Assembly: GCA_038503035.1 (NCBI GenBank) | Contig: JAVSML010024628.1 | Location: 1-64,000 of the forward strand | DNA: 64,000 nt | Direction of reading: 5' to 3' | From: Crocodylus rhombifer | Lineage: Eukaryota > Chordata > Crocodylia > Crocodylidae | In this document: piece by piece, positions 45,890-57,481 of the stretch | Layout: each line of letters begins with the position of its first letter | Numbering within the stretch: the stretch's first letter is position 1 | The notes under the pieces: model-generated | The model's input: only the letters and a program-made list of their open reading frames with translations | The model's database searches: none | What the model was told of the DNA's origin: nothing | Program-made: the position numbers and the translations under genes

Positions 45890-46110
45890 AGTGACCTTGT
45901 CTCCTTGCTTTAACTGTGGCAGGCTGGGGTGCTCTTGTGTGTTTTGGGGCATTGTGCCTTGTAGCTGTTGTTTGTGCAGTTTTCAGAACAGGTTATATAT
46001 ACACTTGTCCAGAATGGTTTAGGCAGCGGCGATCCTGCCTGGAGCAGTGGCTTGGACTAGATGTGACCTCCTGAAGTCCCTTCTTGCCCTACTTTTCTAT
46101 GACATGGGGT
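45890..46110 (+). mobile_element. CR1 3'-end family member (copy 2 of 3)
   Basis: It shares 'ctgtggcagg', 'gatcctgcct', GGACTAGATG and TTTCTATGAC with 43160-43640, and lies within the minisatellite. Confidence 0.7.
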
Positions 46111-46595
46111 GTTGTACATAGGGAGCACAAGGGACAGATTTTAGGGGCTTTACTATCCTCCTACAGTAGAAAGTAACGATAATGTAATGGGGCCCTAATG
46201 AGCTCAGGGCCCATGACATTGTATGGTTTGCGCTACCCTTTTGCTGTCCAGATCAGGGAGCCACAGATGGGATGGAGGGGGAGATAGAAGGGTGATACGG
46301 GAGTGGCAGGTGGGACATAGGGGAAGTAGCACATGGAGTGCAGGAGTAACTTGGGTTGCAGCTAGGACTTAGAGAGTCATGGATGGAACATAGGACACAA
46401 GGAAGCCGAGGCAAGCCAAGAGAGGGATTGAAAACGGAAAACTGGGGAATCATGGATTAGTCATGGACAGCAGACAGGCATGGGGCAATCACAGATGGGA
46501 TATACTAGGGGAGAGGAAGATGGAGTATGGGGAGGTTGCAGACAGAACACTGTAGGAGCAAAACAAGGTGCTGGAGGATCACAGACAGGATCTAT

Positions 46596-46905
46596 GGTGG
46601 TTCTCAACTTTTTTTGTACCAGGACCTATTTGTAAACATCAATGGCTAGTCCTGACCAACTGCCCCTCCACTCCTGATTCACTGCCCTCCACCCCCAGGC
46701 CCCAGTCCCCCAGTGTGTGGGGCATGGGCACCCCAAGCAGCCCAGGCAGCTGGAACTCTGCCATCCTGCAAAGGAAAAGCCACTGCTTCCCATGTTTTTC
46801 TGCTTTAAAGGATAATCCATTTTTAAAGTTTGTTTATGATCCTTTCTTCTATTCTTGTGATCCACTTTTGGGTCATGACCCATGGGCTGAGAAACACCGA
46901 TCTAG
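46596..46905 (+). mobile_element. hAT-type MITE (copy 2 of a pair)
   Basis: It begins GGTGGTTCTCAACTTTTT and ends 'ctgagaaacaccgatct'. It is an inverted copy of 26903-27210 and inserted in the minisatellite. Confidence 0.75.
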
Positions 46906-47670
46906 TAGAGTTGAAAATAGGCTTTGGGGGAAACTAGAGATGGGGGCAGTTGCAGATGGGACACATGAGTCACAAGGAGTCACAGGAAGAGGGAGGATTT
47001 AAGGAGGGTAGGTAAGGAGAAATGCCAGGTGTGATGCTAGGGGAGTCTAGGACTCAGGAGAGTCACAGACAGGATACAAGGGAGTCACACACAGAACATG
47101 GAGTAGTTACAGAAGGCATGTGGGGAGGCTGTAAATGGGATGTTGGGACAGCCACAGATAAGGAAAGGGGCGAGTCACAGGTAGGACAGGGGAATGGGAA
47201 AAGTTAAAAATGGGAAGCTGCATGCAAGCAGCAAAGAACCCAGGAAGAGGCACAAACCTGACTAAAAGCAAAAGTCACAAGTGAGAGCCTGAAGAGAATA
47301 ATTCATAGAATGTATATAAAGGAATCACAGACTGTAGGCCAAAGAGTGTCACAGACTTAATGTGGAAGGGGAGCACAAATAAAATGCAGAAGGGAGTGAA
47401 ATGTCACAGTGGAGTTCAGAGGCAGTCATATATCTGATATAGGAACAGCAGGCACAGGTGGGACACGGAGAAATGAAAACAGGACATGGGGTAGGTGTTG
47501 CAGATGAAGTATGGGTGGGAAAGGTCACAGGCAGGGCATAGAGAAGAGGCATAGCTATGGGAGAGGAACTGATGGGACAAGACAGAGTTGTAGATGGAAT
47601 GCAGAGGGGAATCACAGATGGGAAATGGTGAGAGGGACATTAATGGAGTGTTGGGGGGAAGGTCACAAAT

Positions 47671-48740
47671 TGTGCGCATCAGTCTGTGTAGCTGACCAAA
47701 CGGCCCATCTTAGCAAGGACAGGACACAATACCCTGATGTAAGCAGGTGCCTCTTTGTGCATCTATATCCGTTTAGGTATCATGTGCCATTCATTGAGAC
47801 ATCTGGGCACAGTGACATCACTAACAAAAAGCATGTGTGCCTCTTCCCACTGTCTTTGATGCTGATTTCAGTGCGGCTTCCCTTTGTGTCTGAGTATGTG
47901 TTTGTGCATGCAGTAGCGTGAGGATGTCTCTGTCTGTATCTCTGTTTGTGTCTGCGTGTTATATTTCTGCATTTGTCTGTGTGTGCTTGCTGCATACAGA
48001 GAGGGATCAAGAGCCTGAACAACAAGGTTGCTGGCTGGAGTGTTGTGGTTTGAGCAAGGCCCTCCCCCTGCTGGAGGGAAGGGGAGTTGCTGTCTTTGGA
48101 CACCAGAGTGTTCCGGCTTCTGGTGTGCATTTCTCCAGAATCAAGGTTGAGTATTTTATTGTGGGAGGGGGATAGGAGTAAGAGGACACTCAGGCAAAGC
48201 AAAGTCTTTGAAGTCTGACTGGCAGCTGGACACAGGAGAGGCTGACAGGAAGAGAGTTATTATGCAAAGGGGAAACAAAAGAAATAGCTATTGCACGTCT
48301 GGCAAATTTCTTTGTCTGAGTGCCTGCCTTATGTTCTTAGTGTGTAAAACCCCTGGGGAAGGGAGTATACATACATGTGTTTATGTGCACGTGTGCATGG
48401 ACTTGTGTAATATGTGGTTCTGTGAGGCATTCATGGGTTAGGTATATTCATACCTATGGTTACCTTCTAACATAAAAATACTCAACCTTGGTTGTGTGTG
48501 TTTGCATACCTGAGGTGGTGAAGGCTGCATTACATTACAGTTACCTTCTAACATAGTGAGTTAGTAAATAGGGCCCCCTAAAATCTGTCCCCTTTGCTCC
48601 CTGCATACAACACCCTATGCATACCCCCATGCATGCACGTATGCTGGTCAATATACGTGGGTTTTGATGTGCATTGTGTATGGGTTCTGTGACTGTTTGG
48701 ATGTGCGATGTGCATGCTCCTTCTCCAGCTAGGGACAGCC
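47671..48740. repeat. TG-rich degenerate simple sequence and unassigned DNA
   Basis: TG/TGCATG-rich tracts lie at about 47870-48000 and 48360-48700. Between them is unassigned sequence. A short repeat 'gttaccttctaacata' occurs at 48459 and 48540. Confidence 0.5.
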
Positions 48741-49059
48741 CTTGTGACATTCAGCCAGATGAAGCTGCTAATGAGGGAGTCAAGAAGCACCTGGTATGCG
48801 GAGGCAGGGACACTTATTTCATTAGGACAGAGTTTAGAAGCCAACAACTCCTCTCATACAGGAGCTACCAAACAACCATCAGAGGGGAACAACTTTCCCT
48901 TGGTTGGTTTAGGACTGCATCAGCCAACCCAGTGCCTGTGGAAGCAGAGCGCTTGTGGAGGAAGGCTCTGCATCTCCTTCCCTGCTATGCCATCCCCCAG
49001 CAGGGGGGCTAGAATTGAAGTGGCAACCTTGCATTCCTCTGAGCCTGACATCTGAACTT

Positions 49060-49275
49060 GCAGTTTAGAGCAGCAGTTCCCAAACTTTGACAGACTGTAC
49101 ACCACCAATTTAAAATTATACAACTTTAAATACCACAAGCAAAGGTTTCCAGTTCAACCTTAAGAACCAGCAGCAGATTTTTGTTATATAAAATGATTAT
49201 GATAAATTTGTTAACATGTAACCACTGAGAGGTTGGTTGGTACCTGTACCACAGACTCGGTACCGTTGGTCTAGA
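49060..49275. mobile_element. Probable hAT-type MITE
   Basis: The left end CAGCAGTTCCCAAACTTTG is typical of hAT-type elements. The AT-rich body carries 'ttaaaattatacaactttaa' and the right end is near GTACCGTTGGTCTAGAG. The terminal repeats are weakly inverted. Confidence 0.45.
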
Positions 49276-49860
49276 GACAGGAGAGCAGCCAGTGCAACTC
49301 TCTCCGACAGACAGCAGGTGTCAGTGTTGCACACCTAATCCTAAAATCCTTTGTTTCACCCCTGCTCAGGCTTGTTCTGTTGAGCTGCCTGCTGGATGAA
49401 CCAGAAACGCGGAGATTGACCTGAATCTCCCCGGAAGCCTCGTGGATTCGGTGCAGCTGCTGCCTGTGGCTTCCCAGGGACAGAGGGCGGGCTGGGCTCA
49501 TAGTGCAGACCCAAGGGCCAGCGGGAATGGAGACCGCGGGCCGTTTGTGCCGGCGACTGCATCACCTCCTTTGTCTGGGGCTAGGGCCTGGTGGGCCTCT
49601 GGCTATTCCTGCAATAGAAGGATATGTGAAATGAACGGAGACGGGAGCGCTGCTCCCCGGGGGGAAGAGAGATACCTAGTCCCTCTTGCTCCCCTCGCAC
49701 GAGCAGTGAAGGAGCACTAGGGCTGCTCCCCACCCCACTAGCAGCTGGGCTCGTCTCGCACAGCACAGGCGGGCGGCCGTGACCCCCGCAGGGAAGGACA
49801 CCAGGGGGCAGCGCGGGGCAAGGGGCTCATCCCCGGCCACACTGAGGCCAGCCCTCGCCC
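49276..49860. other. CpG shore upstream of PTMS
   Basis: GC content rises toward the PTMS island. Open frames are present but none has a supported exon boundary or familiar sequence. Confidence 0.4.
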
Positions 49861-50904
49861 CCACGTGGCGCAAACCCCTCCCCGGTTGCCACGGGAACCG
49901 CCCCTCCCTCCTGCAGGTCTAGTTCCTAGGCCTGTCTCCTTCAGCGCTTTCCCTCATTGCGTAGATTTTTTTCCCCCCAACTGCCAATGAGCGCCCTGTT
50001 GCCAGGCGGACGGCTCATTTGAATGACCCAATCAGCTGCCAGCCCGTCGCTCCCTCCTTATATGGGGAATTCGGAGCCCACACTGAAGCGCCACCCGGAC
50101 CCCGTACCAGAGCGCGGGAAAAAACACCCCACATCCCTCCCCCCCTGGTTCCCGCGCTGGGCCCGGCCCCGGACGTGGCTGCTGGGCGGGGCCGGGCGCG
50201 GAGCCACAGCCCGAGTGGAAAATTCCAGGGAGGAGGGAGCAGGAGCCTGCGCCCCCCCGCCGGCACCTGGAGCGCGGCCGCCGCCGCCTGCCCCATGCGC
50301 ACGGCTGGCCTGGCACGTGGCGGAGCTGCCACGTGCCCCCGCCCCGGGGAGCTGCAGGGAAGGGAAGGCCTCGGGCAAGGGTGCGGCCCGGGGGGGTCGG
50401 TGCCGCCTGCCTAACCCCGGCCGCGTGCCTGGCCCCGTGCGGGGGAGCGGGCTGCTGCGAGGGGCATTGTGCCCAGGGCAGAGCCAGCGGCTGCCGGCCC
50501 CCTCCCGCCGCGCGCTCGTGTGTCCCGGCGCCGTGCTCCGGGGCATGGAAAGCCGGGGGGCCAAGGTCGCGAGTGGGCTGGCGGGCAGGGGCGCCAGGCG
50601 CTGCCCGCCGGCTGATTTGCCCGGCGCCGCGCCAGCCCCGGCGGGCACGGGGAGGCGCGCTCCGCTCCACTCCCTCCCTCTTGCCTCCTCCTCCTCCTCC
50701 CGGCGCCGCTCCCTCCCCCGGTCCCTCCTTCCCTCGTCACCGGCCGGGCTATAAATCCCCTTCCCGGGCATCGTCCCCCCCGCGCGGGCGGGCGACCCTG
50801 GCACTCTCGGCCCTCGCTGCAGCCGTGCCCTTCGCCTCGCGGGACGCCCGCGCCCCCGTGCCGCCGCCCGCTTAGCCCGGGGAGGGGCATCGCGGCTGCC
50901 CGCC
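49860..50904 (+). promoter_or_regulatory. PTMS: PTMS CpG-island promoter with TATA box, CArG box and E-boxes
   Basis: A TATAAA sits at 50750-50755, about 150 bases before the start codon, so transcription should begin near 50780. Upstream are CCAAT boxes (49982-49986 region and 50028-50032), a perfect CArG box CCTTATATGG at 50056-50065 (SRF type), and CACGTG E-boxes at 49862-49867, 50314-50319 and 50330-50335. A fourth E-box lies in intron 1 at 51010-51015. An X-box-like GTTGCCACGGGAAC is near 49884. Sites are read from sequence; occupancy is unknown. Confidence 0.75.
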
Positions 50905-53900
50905 ATGTCGGACAAGCGCGCCGAGGAGGCGCCGCCGGAGCTGAGTGCCAAGGTGAGCCCCGCTGGCGCGGGGCGGCGGGCGTCCCCGCTCCGCGCCTGC
51001 CGCGGGCTGCACGTGCCCCGCCCGCGGCCGGGAGCTGGCGAGACGCGCCGCGCCCAGCCCGCCCCGCCGGGGAGGGGGCACGCGCTGCCCCGCCACCCCG
51101 CCCTCGCCTGCCCCCAGCCGCGCCGGGGTGCGTGCGCGCTGTTGGAGAAACATCCCCGCTCTTTGAACTGTTTTTCTGGGAACCGGCGGGGGAGGGAGAG
51201 GGGAGGAGCGCGGGGCAGAGCGGATGCAGGGAGCAGATGGGCCATTGTGCCTAACAGACGTTCTCCCGCCGGCGCGGGACAAAGGCGGGCCGCCTGGGGG
51301 GCGGGCGGGAAAGACCCTGGGGAACGTGTGTCACCCGCTCGGGGTTTTCTTGCTAGCCCGAGTAGGTCGGGGGCTGAGTTGCTCCGCTGTCCCCCAAAAA
51401 GCTGCCCCGTGTGTGTGGAGACCTTGCGCCCCGCACTCCTTGCTGGCCTGGAGCATGCTCCCCAAAGATACTGCTTGGGAAGGTGTTTTCCCAACGGAGA
51501 AAGCTTGGGGCCGCCGCGCTCCGAGGCGGGGACAGGGCTGCGGGGCTTGCTCTGAGGGGAGGGGCTTTGCTCCCAGGGCTGGAGAATGAGGTGGGGGTAG
51601 AGGGGGCTTTTCCCGTCAGGCAGAGGACGCTAGAGCTGATCCCGCCCTCCCTTTTGAGGGAGACTGCCCTGAACTTGGTACTGGAGCAAGGGTTTGTTCT
51701 GCGCCGGGGGCGGGGAAGTTTCTCTGGCAAAGACCGCGCGGAGAGTGACAAGAATGGCCTGATAGGACCAGCCCACTACGTCCTGAGGCCGGTGGCTGGG
51801 CTCAGGCCGCGGGCAGCGGGGGGGGGGGGGGGGGGGGGGCGGGGGGGGGGGGGGGGGGGCGGGATCCCCTGGTGGACAGTTATGGCATCGGTTCCTCCTA
51901 ATGGTTGGCTTATTTGTCCAGCCTTGGAATTTGTCTGTTTTATTATGACCATCTTAAAGTTTCTCCTGTCTAAATATAACTCTTAGCTGTTTATTGTTTT
52001 CCATATGTGTTTGATCCACTTAAAAAATCTCTTGGTCTCTGTGTAGTATCGTATGGCGATTGGGTCTTACTTGCCAATTGTGGGTTCTATGGGAAATGTT
52101 TCCATTCCTCAGGTTTAAATCTGCTGCTTTTCCTTTTCCTTGGCTGTCCCTCTGTCTAACTGAGAAGAGGGCCCCAATGCCCTACTTGTTATTTTTTGTT
52201 TGTTTGTTTGCTTCTTTATTTTGCCATGTCCTCTCTTGTTCCTCATTGCTTTCTACTTTAACAGCCTCATCCTTTCATTCTCTTTGCCACTGTGGGCTTA
52301 GGCACACTGGTGTAACCAAGCAGCACACACAATGATATACAGCCTTATGCTGTTGTAACTTACTTGAATCCATTGTAGAATTATCTTGGGGGAAAAATTA
52401 GGATTACAACTAAGTTATAGTGGCTTCAGTATTGTGTAGTAGAAAGCTACCTCTGTTATCCCTTTGCTATGAACAGACTACTGCTGCTCTCCTTCCACCT
52501 GGTGGTGAAGTGCAGGCAGCAAACTTGGGATAAACTGGTAGCTTTGGATACTTGAATATAAGTATATTCCCTGAAGCATCTTGGTGGAACCACACTTCTT
52601 GGTGTAATTTCCATTGGCGTACACAACTGATATAAATAATATCTGTGTCAATGTGCTGTGTGTCCGGGCATCAAATCTTGGAATGATTTTTTTTTCATTC
52701 TATATTTAGGACCTGAAAGAAAAGAAGGAAAAACTGGAGGAGAAATCTATTCACAAAGAAAAGAAGAAAGAAGTAGTAGAGGTGAGGCCAAATGTAGTCT
52801 CTCTTTGGGATGTGTGTTTGGAGGAGGATTTTGGCAGTAAGAGAGGCAGCTGGCATGAGAAGGGGTAGCTTGGGACAGAAAGAAGGAATACAGGAGAAGG
52901 GCAGGCTATTGCAGTTTAGGAGGGAGGCAGGTGGCAGCTGAATGCCAGTTAGGTGAGGGAGTTTTGGAGATGGGATGTATGGTTAGAACAAACCAGGAGG
53001 AAGAGAAGGGCCATCAGAGATACAGGCCAGGGAACAAGAAGGTAAATGGCAGAAAAGGGTGCGGGTCAACAGGAGATGGTATGGAGGAAGAAAGGGGAGT
53101 GCAGAGCCTGGTCCAGATTGGGGAAATACCAGATTGGAAGAGGAAAAATGTGCAAGGGAACTACCTTGTAAAGCAGTAGTTTTCAACCTCAAGGCACCCG
53201 TAAGAAAAAACAGCTCTTACCTTCTGTTGTTTCTCGACTGTGGGGAGCAATTATAGAGAAATTCTTCTGTTGCAAGGAACTCAGAAAAACAACAGTGGGT
53301 CAAAATGTTTTTGACACTATATGGATTCCTATTTGAAATCTCTGGATTTATCTTGTGAGTCATGCCTAGGTGTTTGCACACCTAACAGTGATAATATTGA
53401 GCAGCACCCTTAAAAGAATCTCATGGCAACCCAGGGTGCCATGGCACCCTGGTTGAGAATCACTACTGTAGAGATTGAGAAGGAAGAGGCACAGTTTGGG
53501 GACTTCAAGAGGGTTTCAGGCAGTAGGGCGGTCTGTGTAATAATAGAGCGAGACCAGAAGTTATGTGGGTGATACAGTTCTGGGGGAATCTAGGGGGTTT
53601 TAGTGCTAAGGGAGCCAGATGATAGAGGATGCATGTTGAGAAGGGAGATGGAAGGGAGGCAGGTGGCAGGGGAAGCATGGGCAGGATGAGCAGGTCAGTG
53701 AAGATGGGGTGGTAGAGGCTGGGGGCAGGTCTGGGAGATAGGTGATGATGCAGTGGACTAGGGAATGGTGAGAAAGTGGGTTGCATGGGGAGACAGCTGT
53801 GCTTGGCAAGAAGGGTTTTGGTAGCACAGGCCTGCTGATATGGCTGGAACCAGTAGTATAACTGAAGTAGGGCAACCAGGGTAGCAGTCCCAGGTGCCAC

Positions 53901-56900
53901 CTTTTGAGGGAAGTGGGGGTTTAAATACAGGTCCTGCTGCAGCTGGTGGCTGGCTATGCTGCTGCCACTAGTGGCACAGCCACCAGCGCTGCCCCATGCA
54001 CCAAAGGTGCCCAGTGTTTGGAGCTTCCATGTTAGGTTTCTGGCGGTATGGTTTGCCTTCAAATATCTGCATATATGGATTGCAGTCTTGATACAAGTGT
54101 GGCACCTGCATGAGAGAGAGGGGTCTGTTAAGAGGAAGGTAGGGGGAGAGTGGGTAAGAACCAATTTTTTTTTGTCTTACTCAGGATGAGGAGAATGGAG
54201 CTGAGGAAGAAGAGGAAGAGAGTCCTGAGGATGTTGATGATGAAGAAGGAGGAGAAGAGGACGAAGGTGGGAGTTGTGTATGGGAAGTTGAGAGGAGTGA
54301 ATGACCTTGCAATGTAACAGTCCCCTTCCTTCCTCTCCTGCATTCACAGTATGGTTGTGTTCTCTTGATTATTGCCTCTTTTAACCCATAGTTTTTGCTT
54401 GTGTCTAGATGGAGATGAGAATGGGCAAGAGCAGGATCGACACACAGAGAAGCGATCTGCAGAGGAGGAAGAGGAGGTGGGTGATGGCACTAGGAGTGAG
54501 AGGGTGTGCCCTGCCTTCCCAGGAAAGGGAAAACCCATGGGGTGATTTTGCTGAGGACTGCCAGAGCCACTCAGATCCCACCCAGGGCTACTGGATACAT
54601 CTGATGTGAATGGATAAAGAACCTTTGTGGATTCTACATTAAGCTGATCTGGGCCCTTCTCCCATGTCTATCAGGCCTAGCGTGTTTGAGATTGTGTCCA
54701 GCCCTGGATCCCACACACACACATAATCTTTGGGGGTTACAGAGGAAATTGGATTCCAAGTGAAATTAAGATTCTATGGGGAAATTCATAGAGATCTAGT
54801 GCTCAGGGTGGGTCCCTGTGGGTCACAAGTATTAAAAGAAATGCCATTCTAGGTTAGAGCAATGGTCTAGCTAGTTCAGTAGCTTGTTTCCAACAGTAGC
54901 AATAATAGATGCTCTAGAGCATCTGTCACTAAACAGTCATTTGTGATTTGACTGGTTGATCTTGGAGCCTCTGACAGTCCGTCTCAATCTCTGGGGGCTG
55001 AATTTGCATACGCATATGTGCTCTGTCCCCCCCAGACTAAGATCAAGCCTGGGCAACAGTACACAAAGGTAGGTACTGATCGAAGCCTGGGCAGCTCATT
55101 CAGGCACACGGGGGCTCCTGTCACTGCACCTCCCCAGGAGTGCTATGATGCCACATGTGTCCTGCCGCCAGGCAGGCAGGGGTGCAGGTCAGCCAAGTGG
55201 CGGGACTCATGTGGTGTCATGTCGCTCCCAGGGCATCTGCAGCAGGGCTTGGGGCGCAAAGCCTAGCATGCAGCAGCAACTACCTCCTCCCTGCGCGCAG
55301 GTTGGGAAGGGGGCATGCCCTCTTGGCCTCTGCCAGGGTCCATGCAGTGGCAGGAGTCATCCCGTCTGTGTCCCCCCCATCCCCCCCATGCCTGGACGAG
55401 CATCCTGGGCTTGATCCTTCCGCTACCTGTCCCGGCTGGGGCCCCACGCACCCCAGCCCCTACCCCATTCCCTCCTTCACTGTTGGGGGGGCCTCAATCA
55501 CCACCCCCTTCCCTTCTCTTCCTCACAGACTGACCAGCTGTAGGGGAAGAGGGGGGCGGGATGCTGTAGGTCCTAGGTTCTATTTCAATTAAAAAAGTGA
55601 TCTGGTACATTTATAGGAACAGCACACATTTCATTACATCCCTGGCATCCATTGTTACTGGTTTAGGGATGTCAGAGGACACCTCCCAGACTGTTCTATT
55701 TACCATATTTACTCACATACCACATGCCCCTGAATAAGATGTATGCCTTGTTTTGAAATGGCAGAATGAAAAAAGAAAGACTTTCCAGTCTTCCCTGCTA
55801 CAGCATGGGCTTAACATGGCTGAATGGTCCCAGCTGTATACTGGAGGAGTGAAGTCCATTCCTCTACATCACCCTCTTGCTGTAGTAAGATAGTTAGAGG
55901 GTTAACTCTCATGGCCCCTGCTGAATTGGCAATAGCTTTTTTAGTTTTTCTTGGTATTGCAGCCACACCCCTTATCATCTTGGTTGCCCTTCTCTGTACC
56001 TTTTCTAATTCCATTACAACCTTCTTGAAATGTGGAGACCAGAACTGCATGCAGTATTCAAGATGAGGGTTCACCATGGAGTTAGTGGCAGGATGATGTT
56101 TTCTGTTTTGTTTTCAAGTCCCTTAATGATACCCAACATTTTTATTGTCTTTTTTTGGTCACCACTGTACACTTAGTGGGTGTTTTTTGATAATTATCCC
56201 CAAAGACTCCCATGTTTCCTGAGTTGTAACTAGTTCAAAACCCATCCTTGTGTACATATAGTTGAGGTTATTTTTTCCCATGTGCGTTACTTTGTACTTG
56301 TAAACGCTGAACTTCATCTGACAGTTTTTTGTCTGCTCACTCACATTGTGAGACTTTTTGCAGCTCCTCACCATCAATTTGGGATATGACTACTTGGAAT
56401 AATTCACTATAATCTGCAACTTGGAGATTTTGGTGTGCACTCCCTTTTCTGGTCATTTATGAAAATGCTGAATAAAACTCAACTTAGGACATATCCTTGG
56501 GAAACCCCATTACTGACTTTCCTTTATCCTGGAAAGTGACAGTTTACCCTCCCCTTTACCTGCTATCTTCTAACCAGCTTTTGATTCATGAAAGAACCAT
56601 CCCTCCAATCCCAAGGCAAGTCTGTTATTTTAAGAGCCTTTGATGAGGGACATTGTCAAAAGCCTTTTTTGAAACCTAAATATATCAGTTTCCAAATGTT
56701 TGTCCAGGTCCTCATTCACACCCTCAAATAATTTCAGCAGATTGGTGTGGTGAGACAGGATTTCCCTTTACAAAAATAATGCTCACTTCCCCAGTATATC
56801 ATATTAATCCAGTGAGAGCTGATTTTATTCTCAGTTACGGATTCTAACCAGTTTGCCAAGGATAGAAGGCAGGATTGCTGTTCTGTAGTTCTCAGGATCA

Positions 56901-57481
56901 CCTCTGAAGATGGGTGTTCTGTTGACAACCCACCAGTTCTCTGGCATGGATGCCATTCATAACAATAAGTTACATGCTATTGCCAGCATGTCTGCAGTTT
57001 CACGTTTGAGTTCTTTTAGAGCTCTCCTGTGTATGTCATCCCATTCTGGTGACTTACTAGTGTTCTTGATTTGTTCTTAAACTTCCTCTGTTGTCACTTC
57101 AATGTGATTCAGCCCCCCTTTAGCTCTGTTTGCTATGAAGAACTGATACTGTCCATGTGCAGTTTATGTGAAGGCTGTATTAGGGTTGGTATCATTTGGA
57201 CAGATTTATCCATGTTCTTTTGCCATGTCCATCATTGGAGTGTGTGCAAATGCTGTGCCTGTGTAAACTCCATACAGACCAAAGATTTGGGGAGCCATAT
57301 GGTGGGATGAAATACAGGCGGAGGTTCTGTGGCTTGGTGTGTGGGACTGTTTCAGGCTGGATGCATCATGGTATTTATAGCCATTTGGCTATGCTGATCT
57401 CTCTTTTTTTCTCTTTCTCTCCCTGTACAGGATGAAGTGGATCCAAAGAGACAGAAGACAGAAAACGGGTCTTCAGCTTGA
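50905..57481 (+). CDS. PTMS: Parathymosin
   Basis: A small, acidic, intrinsically disordered nuclear protein of the prothymosin-alpha family, known to bind linker histone H1 and loosen chromatin. Coding exons are 50905-50952, 52710-52781, 54185-54266, 54409-54476 and 57431-57481, all GT-AG with matching phases, giving 106 codons (human 102 as I recall). The order is MSDKRAEEAPPELSAK; a Lys/Glu-rich helix-prone segment (17-40, DLKEKKEKLEEK); an acidic tract (41-68) broken by a more polar piece (69-85); a short Glu run (86-92); and the nuclear-localisation end PKRQKTENGSSA (95-106). The start follows CCGCC, a good Kozak context. Intron 1 starts within the CpG island and contains a poly-G tract. 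Intron 4 contains a possible 33-nt in-frame microexon. Confidence 0.97.
51818..51863 (+). repeat. Poly-G tract (G22-C-G19-C-G3)
   Basis: Two G homopolymers separated by single C residues lie in PTMS intron 1, about 1.05 kb after the predicted transcription start. Such a run can form many alternative G-quadruplexes. Exact length is liable to sequencing error. Confidence 0.9.
52830..53171. repeat. Purine-rich degenerate repeat in PTMS intron 2
   Basis: A G/A-dominated + strand with loose AGAAGGG/GGAGGCAGG recurrence. It continues after the MITE at 53468-53830 with the same texture, so the MITE probably split one array. Confidence 0.4.
53172..53467. mobile_element. hAT-type MITE (second family, copy 2)
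   Basis: The termini CAGTAGTTTTCAACC and GGTTGAGAATCACTACTG are inverted. The body aligns with 32838-33145. It lies in PTMS intron 2. Confidence 0.75.
55036..55068 (+). other. PTMS: Candidate PTMS microexon (33 nt, in frame)
   Basis: A strong pyrimidine tract plus CAG precedes it and AAG|GTAGGT follows. Read in phase 0 it gives TKIKPGQQYTK, which would insert 11 residues between residues 90 and 91 without shifting the frame. Parathymosin and prothymosin proteins that I know lack this insert, so it may be a cryptic pair of sites. Confidence 0.25.
55830..57260 (-). mobile_element. Old CR1 LINE remnant in PTMS intron 4
   Basis: The complement carries VNPHLEYCMQFWSPHFKK and LEKVQRRATKMIRG (55960-56070), then moving right the finger/palm regions in decayed form. 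Same family type as 8060-9520. Confidence 0.75.

Larger units (their letters stand above)
45390..47670 (+). repeat. Degenerate minisatellite, GTCACAGATGGGACATGGG-like unit
   Basis: Units of about 19-25 bp close to GAGTCACAGATGGGACATGG recur dozens of times, for example near 45433, 45728, 45750, 46258, 46487, 46948, 47060, 47080 and 47172. The array is interrupted by a CR1 tail (45890-46110) and a hAT MITE (46596-46905), so it is older than both insertions. Divergence between units is high. Open frames inside it are incidental. Confidence 0.75.

Noticed and set aside
45390..47670. CRISPR-like array (regular short repeats)
   Set aside because: Units are diverged and contiguous without unique equal-length spacers, and the host is a vertebrate. 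It is a decayed minisatellite.
47511..47921. 136-codon open frame at the right end of the minisatellite
   Set aside because: It starts within the repeat array and continues into TG-rich DNA, with no exon boundaries or known motif.
49442..49720. Possible upstream coding exon before PTMS
   Set aside because: No Kozak or splice support and no similarity to parathymosin. The reconstructed five-exon PTMS already matches the family end to end.
50058..51494. 478-codon open frame on the - strand across the PTMS promoter
   Set aside because: It spans the GC-rich island and PTMS exon 1 in antisense, has low-complexity Arg/Pro/Ala composition and no familiar domain. Stop codons are rare in such DNA.
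53505..54164. 219-codon - strand open frame in PTMS intron 2
   Set aside because: It is antisense of the purine-rich repeat, giving a Pro/Leu/Ser/His-rich translation without domains.
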